The notes beneath the pieces are model-generated. The model worked only from the letters and a program-made list of their open reading frames with translations, made no database searches and had not been told where the DNA came from. From positions 1,266,648-1,330,647 of the forward strand of contig VFFE01007192.1 in NCBI GenBank assembly GCA_008921705.1: 64,000 nucleotides of DNA, read 5' to 3'. The position numbers were made by a program, and so were the translations under genes. Source of the stretch: Burhinus oedicnemus (taxonomy: Eukaryota; Chordata; Aves; Charadriiformes; Burhinidae). Positions 1 to 9,258 of the stretch are shown here, one piece after another. The stretch's first letter is position 1; the number at the start of each line of letters is the position of its first letter.

Positions 1-3000
1 CCAAAATACAAGTCCAGAAAAACAACAACAAATCTGCTTTCAAATAAGCAGGAGAAAAACAGACATGCTAAAGATTTGTTTTAAAGGAGCAAATGCTGCA
101 TTCCCCTAAATCTGTGACCACTCACTTTAAAAAGCAACATCTGAGGAATCAAAGGAGATACTCTCAGATTTGGAAGGCAAATCATATTTGAATGTAAATA
201 ACATTTTATGTACTTGTGGAGGGAAATAATTTTACAGTGTATTACAAAACAGCTTGCTGCCTCTGTGTCTCTTTTTTCCACCTGAAAAGTAGGTCAACAA
301 TCCTTATGGTTTTGAAAAGAAGAAATAAGGAATGCTTGTTGAAAACAAGCAGGGTTTAATTTCAGTCATAAACAGAAAGAAATACTAGTTTTACCTTTTG
401 TATGCGAGATTTCAGTATATAGTTAGAAGTCAGGCACCATTGCATGTTATCCAGTGTTCACACCAAGAGCCAGCTGCGCCCCAACTTTTCAATACTTGGC
501 TTCAGTGACAATACAAGCAGATGATTTGCAATATACAGCCTGTGGTGAAATAAAATCAAAACCTCTCACACAGACTAAGGGGAAAAAGGGAGAGATAGGC
601 TAGGACAGCATTAAAATCAAGGAGCTATTTGGGAAAAGGAAGATGGCAAGGTGGCCAAAGGATCTGATGATTCAGCGTATCCCACCGTAACTACCCAGAA
701 TATTACAGAATAAATGGTATCTTAAACTATTTATGTGTGCTCACATCATCACAACAAAACCCAAAGGGAAAATAATAATTACATTTCTTGCCTTCCCTTG
801 GAATAAACATCCACCAAGGGGGGCACGAAGGATTTTATGGTCCCAAGCCCAGCAAATCTACAAGAATTGGTATTTTCCCTGTGACAAAAACATTTCTCAT
901 TTAAAAGGATTAGCAATTGACATATTTTTAAAAGCAGTGACCAGCTACTGGGAAGGCTTCTGTTTTCTGCTATCAGGCAACTTCCAGTACCAGATGTGAA
1001 GCTCTTGCCTGTTACGGTGTAACAGGAAAGCTCTTTACAGAACTAAACATGTTAACACTTAGGCCAGTACATGCTTACATACACATGCATACAAACACAA
1101 TTTGATCTACAACCATGACTGATGCAGTTGCGTATTTTTCTTTTTAGTCTTCCTGATAGCCTACTGAGAGTACTTTATTTTACTTAAACAGGGAGAGAAT
1201 GCATAGGACCCTGTGGTTCTGGCCACCCCACTTCATTCCATTACACAGCAACCGCTCAAAAAAAAATCCTGGGCAAAAACTGAATCTTACTGATATTCTA
1301 GCTTAGATAAACAAGAATGCATATGCATTAGTGAGGCAAGCTGAATAATAAAATCCTAAACAATGCAGGATGGCATAATTGTATTTTGTCTAGCTATACA
1401 ATGAATTGTCAATAGCCCTTTAAAACAAGTATTTTATGACTTGGGTTGAGATTGCAAGCATTAGTGGCGTTTGTACTGTGTCCAGTAATTCTGGTGGATC
1501 CTTGTCAAATTGCAGCAGGCTTTCCATTTGGATTTTCTCCATCATTAGGTCTTATTTTCCTGTCAGTTTGCCCATTTTGTCATGAGTTTCTTTCAGACAA
1601 CAGACTGGGCAACATACCTCCAGCAGCAAAAGAAATCAAACAGTCTTTAAAAATAAAAATATGTTTTAATAATTATTTCCACAAAAGATGGTTCATCAGA
1701 ATGTATAATATGAACGCTAGACTCATGATAGCCATTTCAGTCTTCTCAAGCACACAAAAAAGCTTTGCTTTTCCTTATTTTCTTCTTAAAAAGAGCTGAT
1801 ACACTAGAATTATATTTAGGACTCTTGAAATGTGTTAAAACAGCCCAACAAAAGCTAACTTGTCAAATTCAGCTGTGATGTGAGTTGGGGTTTAAGCTGC
1901 ATACCAAGTTTAAATTAGCAAGAAAAGGGGTAGATGCTAACATTTTTCCACTGGTGCCACTCCAACACTCAAAGCTAATTCCAAAAGCTTCTAAATCACA
2001 CTGATAAGTTCTCACAGTCTGAACTGATCCTATGTTAATTATGGACATGATTACTGTTTTAAGTAAACAGCAGTTTACACCAAGCCTGAACTTTACAGTC
2101 CCCTTTACTTGCTTTTGCTGAAATACTGCTCTCATCGTTCCGGGATCAGAGCTACTTCTTGTATTAAATCAGTGCAATTTTCTGAGATTACTGGAATGGC
2201 ATTAGATAGGTCAGCAGAGAAATTGGCCCAATGCGTGTATCCTAATTTTACATCCCCATGAAATACCACATCACTCACATCAGTCTGACTTTTACCCTTG
2301 GAATGAGTTTCACAGCACACTCTTGCAGCACAGCTTCATACCGCCATTGACTTCAATCTGTTCACTCTAAGCAGCATTTGACAGACTTTGACTTTCTTTG
2401 GGTTTTTTTTAGCTTAGTAAGCATTTAGGAAAAATTTCAGGAGAGACAAGAGGTGATGCACTGGTATCACCAAGAAATTATATTTCTTTTTTTGTTGTTT
2501 TGACAGGTTGCAGAAGACACCACAGCTGTATCACCCCCAGGTGGGCAGCTCAGCACACTGTTTCTTCTGCCAGCTCCTTCTGGGCTGACATGGAAGATCA
2601 TGGTGCAGACAAGCTGGAGTGGGGTTCACAGATTTTGGTACTGCGCAGGTCAACCAGCATAAGGAGGGTGAGATTGCTGTTTCACAGCTATGCATCAGAG
2701 GAGTCATCTGAGAGGACGTTGAGTTACAGTCCTTGCTGTGACTTGGTCAGAGAAGCCTGGGAACCCACCTGGTCCAAACGCTTTTAAGCTCCCACTGCCT
2801 AAAATCCCTAAATAATTCAGGTGAAGCTGTCCCGTGAGGGATTTTCCCTGTTCTCAGCGCACAACTGCAGCACCTACACACCTTCACCATTCGGACTGGC
2901 GGCACATCCATGGGTTGCCTCCCACGCCTTAAATCAAGGCTTCTAGAGCACCTTCCCTTACCCCCACCTCCTCATTCTGCGCGAAAATTTAGAAGGAAAT

Positions 3001-3239
3001 ACTGTAACATATAAGCAGCATTTTGTGAATGTAAATGTAACGTAGTGAACGCTTAGCTTTCTTGGCTTTAAAACCCATACTTCGGGCCATTTTTGCAGCA
3101 CCCACAGCCTAAGCGGCAAGTTACGGGGTCGCAGGAAGAGCCGCTAGTTGCAGAAACGCGCGTTATCTTCTGTTTGGCTTTGGTTTCCAACCAAAGCAGG
3201 GAGGTTTACAGGGATGCTCCCACACGCTAACTACCCCTC
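1..3239. other. AT-rich non-coding left flank
   Basis: No gene is recognised. All open frames are short and resemble no family I know. The sequence is AT-rich until about 2.8 kb and then grades into the CpG island. Points of note are a perfect 12-bp POU-dimer motif at 1317-1328 and a pyrimidine tract ending in an AG at 2504-2505 that looks like a splice acceptor. I saw no CR1 fragment here. It could be intergenic DNA upstream of the island or an intron of a gene lying further left. Confidence 0.6.
1317..1328. promoter_or_regulatory. MORE-type POU homodimer motif (ATGCATATGCAT)
   Basis: The 12 bases match exactly the MORE palindrome bound by dimers of POU-domain proteins (Oct-1, Oct-6, Brn-2 type). 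The flanking bases A and T extend it to a 14-bp palindrome, 1316-1329. An 11-of-12 match lies at 7914-7925. The motif match is seen directly; binding is inferred and would depend on chromatin context. Confidence 0.35.
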
Positions 3240-3490
3240 AGCGCAGATTGCCTGGACATTTCAGAGGAAAACCTGAGCGAGGGCTCGACCCGCGACGGCC
3301 GGGCCGGCGCCACGGCGGGAGAGGCGGCTGGGGCTGGGAGGGAGCCCCAGGCCGCCCGCTGAACCCGGCCTCACACGAGTGTGGGAAGTGTCTGTGGGAG
3401 TGTCACGGACAGCCCCCCCCCGTTTTCTCCTTCATCTTTGTAAAACCTTCCCTGCCGCCCGCAAACCCTCCCCACAGAGAAGCCAGGCGC

Positions 3491-3518
3491 GGGGGGTGGG
3501 GGTGGGGGGGTTACGGGG
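3491..3518 (+). promoter_or_regulatory. G-quadruplex-type G-run
   Basis: Four runs of four or more guanines (6, 5, 7 and 4 Gs) are separated by loops of 1, 1 and 4 bases, which meets the usual G-quadruplex pattern. It lies about 30 bp before the YY1 motif in the island. Such elements are common near vertebrate promoters. A 17-base stretch of this tract recurs at about 63887-63903 in the right-hand island. Confidence 0.55.
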
Positions 3519-3543
3519 AGACCCTGCGGCTGTGCGGGCGGGG

Positions 3544-3554
3544 AAGATGGCGGC
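3544..3554 (+). promoter_or_regulatory. YY1 motif AAGATGGCGGC overlapping an ATG
   Basis: This is an exact copy of the directional YY1 core seen just downstream of many TATA-less transcription starts, where it often overlaps the first codon. The ATG at 3547 has A at -3 and G at +4, a strong Kozak context. The frame begins MAAAPPQRPSAPSG and closes after 49 codons at 3691-3693. No good splice donor lies within that frame, so it could be an upstream frame, the 5' end of an exon with a poor donor, or chance. The matching protein is not recognised. Confidence 0.45.
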
Positions 3555-3691
3555 CGCCCCCCCCCAGCGCCCCTCAGCCCCCAGCGGCTCCTCTGCTTCA
3601 CGGTGTTCGTTCACCCGGCCCCGCCGTCCCCACAGCCCGTTTTCACACCGCCCGCCCGCAAGAGGAAACTGCACATTTAGACAGTCTGGTT

Positions 3692-3735
3692 GAAAAAAAA
3701 AAAAATTAAAAAAATTTAAAAAAATTAAAAAAAAT
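3692..3735. repeat. A-rich low-complexity tract inside the CpG island
   Basis: About 44 bases of A runs broken only by T pairs or triplets interrupt the island, with GC-rich DNA on both sides. Poly(dA:dT) tracts disfavour nucleosomes, so this may help keep a promoter open. It might also be an A-rich remnant of an insertion, but I see no flanking target duplication. Confidence 0.75.
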
Positions 3736-4470
3736 CCAACATTCGCCTCTCGACCAGGCGGGTGGGGGGCGGCCCCTCCCCCTCCCCGCGCGCGGCGCCG
3801 CCGCCCGGCGGGGTGGGGGAGGGGCGGCGGAGTGAACCTGCTCTTTGTGGGGAGGTCAGCGGCGGCCGCCGCCGCGCCGGCCGGGTACCGACAACCCTCG
3901 AAGAGAGGGGCACTCCCCGCCCGGCCCGGGCTTTCCCGCCCCGCGGGGGGCTGTGGTGTGGGCCAGCGGGTCGGCGGGTGGGGGCGTCGCGGCTTCTGGG
4001 TGCTGGCCCGGCGGCCGGGCTGGGGCAGGGCCGAGCACGGGGCTGGGGCTGGGCCTGGGCCCGGGCGAGCGTAGCCCCTGCGGCCTGCCCCTCACATTGC
4101 TCGGGCCGCACCTCAGGCAGGCCTGGGGCGCTGCCCGTCCCCGACGGGAGAGCCAGCCCACACACCACACCCGGTTACGGGTACATCTTGCACCCGCAAA
4201 TAGCCCTGGCAGGCTTTGGGCCCTTTCTGTGCTTGGGAGCCCCCCCAGCCACATCAGCTACCATCTGGTGCCTCCATTTTGTCCACCCTCGCCAGCACCG
4301 GGGAAGGTGCGTGCAAGGCACCGTGTCCATGAGGCAGGCACTGCGGGTGCGGCCCTGCCCGTACAAGGAGTTGCCATCACGGCGAGCCCTTGGGGTGGGC
4401 AGGGACAGCCGCCCTTGGGGGGGTCGCCCCCTTTTCAGAGCAGCCTTTCTCCTCCTCCTCCTCTTCAGGG

Positions 4471-7400
4471 GTTTGCAGCTCCACCGAGAGCTGAAACTGA
4501 GGGCGCTTCAAAATGTAAACAGAGCGCAGGATTGTTTCTGGCTTCTGTAGGGGAATGCAAATGTGATGAAATCCCCGCTCCTCTGCCTCCTGGAGAGCAG
4601 CACGGAGTCAGATGTAATCTCTTGAAGCATTGCTAAGATTTGCCCCACTGAAAGTAGCAGAGAAAAAAATACTATTATATCAGCATCGATACACAAAGTG
4701 CCCTAATCCCCATTACTTTCTTTGCCTGCAGGAAAACTTTCTTCGATTTTTCTCTCCTTCCCAGGCTTAATGATCAATTAAATAAATACCAGCTTCAAGT
4801 CACCTTTCCTACACTTCCTTTCCCTTCCCTCCCCCAGCCCTCGCATCGCAGACATCTGTTCCTGGCTGCCTGGGTTAAACTCTTCCCTTTGAGCCTGGGT
4901 GTGCTCAGGGGCCGGGGCAGGGAGAGGCTGGGGGAGGGGAGCCTGGTTCTTGTCCTTTGACCTCTGTTGGGATAAGAAAAGCAGGTTAAAAGGTCAAGGA
5001 AAACAATTGCAAGGCTCCTTTTGCTTGAATAGCATGCCAAATAAACTTATCCCGGGGATTTGGAATGATCCTTTTATGGGAATTTCTACCTCCCTCGGGA
5101 TTGTGCAGGCTGACTTTATGGGAGCTGAGGGCATGCTCAATTATTTTGGGGGGAGGGGGCGGCAGTGCTTGAGCTCTTCTCAGCACCCTTGTTTGAGGAC
5201 ACAGAAATACAAGGGAGGAGAAGGAGGGCTTTGCTCCCTGATCTAATTCTTGTGAGCTTCCCTGAAATTTGTCAGCTAATATATTGACTTATTCATTTTT
5301 TAATCATTTCTAATCCATAACGGTGGCGTTTAAAATCAAGGAGAAAGAATATGGGTCTGGCTCACCTTTTACACGAAGTGCACTACTGTGACTCCCTTTA
5401 TTAATGAAATTCCTGTTGTATATGAGAGCAGTCATTTCCCTAACTCTATATAAAACAATATTTTTTTATTGATAGGTGCTTGGTAGTCATAGATGCTAGA
5501 AATTTCTTTGAACGGCTTCTCCATAAGTACATTTTGTTGGTCCTACATTGTTCAAGTTTCGGCAGTGTGAACTGACAAGCCAGCACCTTCCTAGAGGAAT
5601 GAGTCTCTTGGAATAAACTCTTTCACATGGCTGAAAATTCATCAAAGCCTTTTAAAGAAAAAGATGGATTGCTTTTTAATGAAATATTCCACAAAATATT
5701 TCTTGTGCTTATTTTTTTAGACGTTTAAAGGGCATTTTCAAAAAACCTTCAGTTTCTGAAGGCAGAAAATCATCAGTTTTTTACAATCAGTTTTTCATCT
5801 AAACCTTTGTTCTTTTCCTTGTTGGTAAGAAATTCCAGACAAACCCCCAAACGTTTGCAAAACTGCACTATGGAAAGCACTCGGCATTGTCAGGCAGTTC
5901 TGAGAGGCACCGGCCTTTGATGTCGGACCTTTCCCGCTGGGGTTGCACGCTGGCCAGAACAACAGGGGCAGTGCTGGTGGAAGGGAAACCCCCAGAGCAC
6001 GGGAGACTCTTAGTTCTTTGCCATCTCCCTTGCACTTGGGTCAGGGCCTGATTTACCAGTTGTACCAGTTAGCATGATGGAAAAAAACCCCAACCTGCGT
6101 GTAGGCATAGTTACAGCCCATAGTCAAAATAAGGTAGTATACGGCAGTCTGGCACACCGAACGTACCGTGCACATACTGGGACCAACGATTTCCTACATT
6201 TGCATGTGTAAGAATTCATACTGGGGTTGTGAGCACGGTTCTGAAGTGCTGGTAACCTCAACTAAAAAAGTCCTTTTGATGTAAAGAATTGGTTGAAAGT
6301 ATTCAATGAGGGATGAGCTGCAAAAACTGATACATCAAGTATGCAGAAACTGTGCTTAGTTAATTAACAAGTTGATTAAATCATTGATCTTTCTGGATAA
6401 CAGGGAAAGTGAAGTAGAAAACATTTCATTGTGTTGTATCACTGAAGACACCTCTAGTGCCTGAGTGTAGATGCAGCACATAGAGATCACATAAATTGTA
6501 ATATGTACATTTGTATTTTTACTAATTTTCCTCTTAAGAAGCGAGTATTTTGTTTACATGTACTGGGAGATCCTGAAATAATAGAGGCCAGTCTTCTGAA
6601 ACACTTTCTTGATGTACGGGTACATGAATTGCTGGTTCTCTGTTTTTTGTTGTTACAACATGTCTGCATTAGAAAGTATTGCTACACTCATGCATAAAAG
6701 CCTGTTGTAAATAAAATCTTTCACGATACCCAGAGAAGCGTGCTAATCTCAGGACTGTTCTGACAACTTTTGCGGGTTCTGTGATTAGCCATTACATTCC
6801 TGAAGGCAACTACAAAAGATTGGGTAGGCTCATCTGAAGCTAGGGAAGTCCAACTAGCCCATTTCACTTCATCTCGTAGCCTGGCCCGCCATCTCTGTTT
6901 CTGTATAAAAGAGTAAGTCCACGCACCGGGAATCCTCTGGAAATCACCCGCTGCTGATGGCAGCAGCAATGAGGGGCCTGGAGGGTACCCCAGAGTCCCT
7001 GGAGAGACAGACACGAAGTCCCTTGGGAATATTCCAAGGGCTTGCGGGCAGGTGGACCCCACCGGCTTAGGCATGGATTTGAGGGAGTTTCCATGAGGAG
7101 GTGGTCATCAAGCCTTATTGCTGCTCTTATTTGCAGTCTGGGCTGTGCACGCGTGCAGGCTGTTGTTTGATGGTTCTCATTTCTGAGCATAAAAAGAGGT
7201 TATTTTTCCCCCTTAGAGGGGAAATAATGTAATAATTCTAACAGAAAAGGCAGTCGTCTCTTTTGGGGGGCCAGTGAAAATATTGCCCTTCTGTGTGAAA
7301 TTGCAAAACAGAGTAGACCCGCCCGGCGCAGGAAGGGCCCATCTACCACAGTTGCGTGTTGTTGCTGTTCACCCAGGGCTAGGAGAAAAATAGTCCCCTC

Positions 7401-8978
7401 TCCTTGCTGTTGCTATGGGAACTTTTTCGGAGTTCTCGCAACTCTTCTTTCAGGGCTGTTGGAACAATGAAGAATATTGAGCAAAGACTATCAACCGTTA
7501 TCCAAAGCATTTTAATAAATACCAAGTTTTATTTAAAACTGCACCATCATAAGCTCTTGGCAGCTCTCGTCTAATTACTGTTGCAGCAAATACGGTGGCT
7601 TTCCAAGAACTCTGCTGAAGCTCCCCACAGCTCTGTTGCTCATCCATTTGGGTCACCTACCGAGTTACATTCTGCCTTGCGGTAAAGCAAATTCCATGTG
7701 TGTTTCCTCATGATGATGCAATTAATTTATTTACTCAAGCAATTCACTGAAACATTAGAATAGAAAGGCATATGGTGTAGACTACTTGCACAAGTCAGAG
7801 TCAATTTGTTACTTTCAGGACTGGTAACTTATTATATTTGATACCTCTCAATTGATTTGCTTTTGTGCCCAACGCTGGTCTTGAATGCATTAACCTTAAG
7901 AAACTTGGACTTTAAGCATATGCATGTATTCTCTAATGGCGCAATTGATTTCTTGGTGCAGTTATTCCTTCACCTTAATTCTTTATACTAGGTGGCCACA
8001 TTTTCAACAGCCTACATCCAGGAAGCTACTGCAGCACAAGTCATGACATCCCTGGGGACAAAAGTTGCTTATTTTCCAAATATGAATCAGTCACAGGTTT
8101 AAATGAGGTCAGTTTTTGGTTTTCACCCAAGGGGAAATCGAAATTTTTTTAAAATATTTTTCTGGGATCCACCCTGTATGACAAGTCTGTGACAATTTTA
8201 TAGTTGTTTCTTTTTAAGGTTAGAATTACTAAAGTATCTAATTTTATGCAATATCATGAGCATGCCTAGTGACATCATCACAGTACTGACCTGTTGCACT
8301 AAAACAGAATAAATTCTCACTATTAGATTTGGGCAGTAGGAAAAAGGAAGGGAGTTTTTTGGTTTTAATTTTAAGCTCTCCTTAAGAATGCTTTCTTCTC
8401 TTAGAAAATGGAGAAAAAAGGACTAATTCATGATACAGATGGTAAAAGGAAACCATAAGAGAGTAGTATTGAATGTGAAATCACGCTGTTGCTAACCGCA
8501 GTTTCAGAGGTGCGGGTGTGAAAAAAGAATTCACGTTACCAGAATCAAAATGCGTGTGATTCTTCTTTAAAAAATGAGTAAAAATGGAAAGCTCTGTATT
8601 AGTACCATTTCTGTGAGTTTGAGCTTAAATGTAAAGTGCGTGGTTTTATGCTGGTGAGTATTTGAGAAAACACTGTTACCAGCTGCCAGGCTACAGTCCC
8701 CTGGGCTCATGTGAAGGGCTGCTCTGAAGATTAGAAAATTACATCCCTCAGCTGCAGTTTGCATAGGTGCGCACACCGTGCTGTTCCTTGGCTTTCTGCC
8801 ATTCTTAAAGGCAGGCAGGGAATGAAAAACACGAGACTTTGCTCCTGTTGTTTCAGAGGAAAAAGAGTCCTTTCCCTCACCATGTCTGCCTGCTCTGGAG
8901 TGGGGAGCTGAACGCCTGCTTGCATCGCAGTGGCATGATCCTGCTTGGAGGGAAATTAAAGCTGAAGTTCACAAGGAG
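4471..8978. other. Non-coding stretch downstream of the left island
   Basis: No gene is recognised. CpG content falls quickly after 4.47 kb. The first part, to about 5.2 kb, holds a motif-dense segment listed separately. The rest is ordinary AT-rich sequence with short meaningless frames. An octamer ATGCAAAT lies at 4555-4562 and a near-MORE motif (AAGCATATGCAT) at 7914-7925. No CR1 copy was seen before 8979. Confidence 0.55.
4990..5140. promoter_or_regulatory. Possible proximal enhancer: TEAD/CArG/kappaB-like cluster
   Basis: Within about 30 bp lie GGAATG (TEAD/M-CAT type, 5062-5067), a perfect CArG box CCTTTTATGG (5070-5079) and a kappaB-like GGGAATTTCT (5078-5087). An inverted pair AGCATGCC (5031-5038) and GGCATGCT (5130-5137) brackets them, and an ERR/SF1-like TCAAGGA sits at about 5004. 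The sequence is less simple and more balanced in base use than its neighbours. Motifs are seen directly; enhancer activity is inferred. Confidence 0.25.
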
Positions 8979-9258
8979 ATCATAGAATAGTTTGGGTTGG
9001 GAGGGACCTTTAAAGGTCATCTAGTCCAACCCCCCTGTAACGAGCAGGGACGTCTTCAACTAGATCAGGTTGCTCAGAGCCCCATCCAACCTGACCTTGG
9101 ATGGTTCCAGGGATGCAGCATCTACCACCTCTCTGGGCAACCTGTGCCAGTGTTTCACCACCCTCAGCATAAAAAATTTTTTCCTTTTATCTAGTCCAGA
9201 TCTTGCCTCTTTTAATTTAAAGCCATTGCCCCTTGTCCTGTTGCAAGAGAGATCTGCT
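8979..9258 (-). mobile_element. CR1 LINE 3' fragment
   Basis: This is a 5'-truncated CR1 non-LTR retrotransposon on the minus strand, with its 3' end at the left (ATCATAGAATAG followed by the TTTGGGTTGGGAGGGACC consensus). The reverse-strand frame at about 9060-9250 shows the conserved CR1 ORF2 C-terminus, with [18 protein letters not shown] and then RVVKHWHRLPREVVDA. Only the last part of ORF2 and the 3' UTR remain, so it is dead. Homology fades after the codons for NRTRGNG; the exact 5' break is unclear. No target-site duplication is evident, as is usual for CR1. Confidence 0.93.

Larger units (their letters stand above)
3240..4470. promoter_or_regulatory. CpG island, probable TATA-less promoter
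   Basis: GC content rises sharply and CG dinucleotides are frequent and undepleted across about 1.2 kb, in contrast to the AT-rich neighbours. It holds GC-box-like sequence (GGGGCGGCGG near 3817), long C and G runs and a YY1-type motif, and no clear TATA box. In birds such islands mark promoters of broadly expressed or developmental genes. Open frames of up to about 260 codons occur on both strands but are proline-, glycine- and arginine-rich products of GC-rich DNA. The plus direction is favoured by the YY1 motif and by the antisense orientation of downstream CR1 copies. The identity of the gene is unknown. Confidence 0.8.

Noticed and set aside
3248..4636. Long overlapping open frames of up to 263 codons on both strands in the left island
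   Set aside because: GC-rich DNA has few stop codons. The frames overlap on both strands, are rich in proline, glycine and arginine, and show no domain or codon periodicity.
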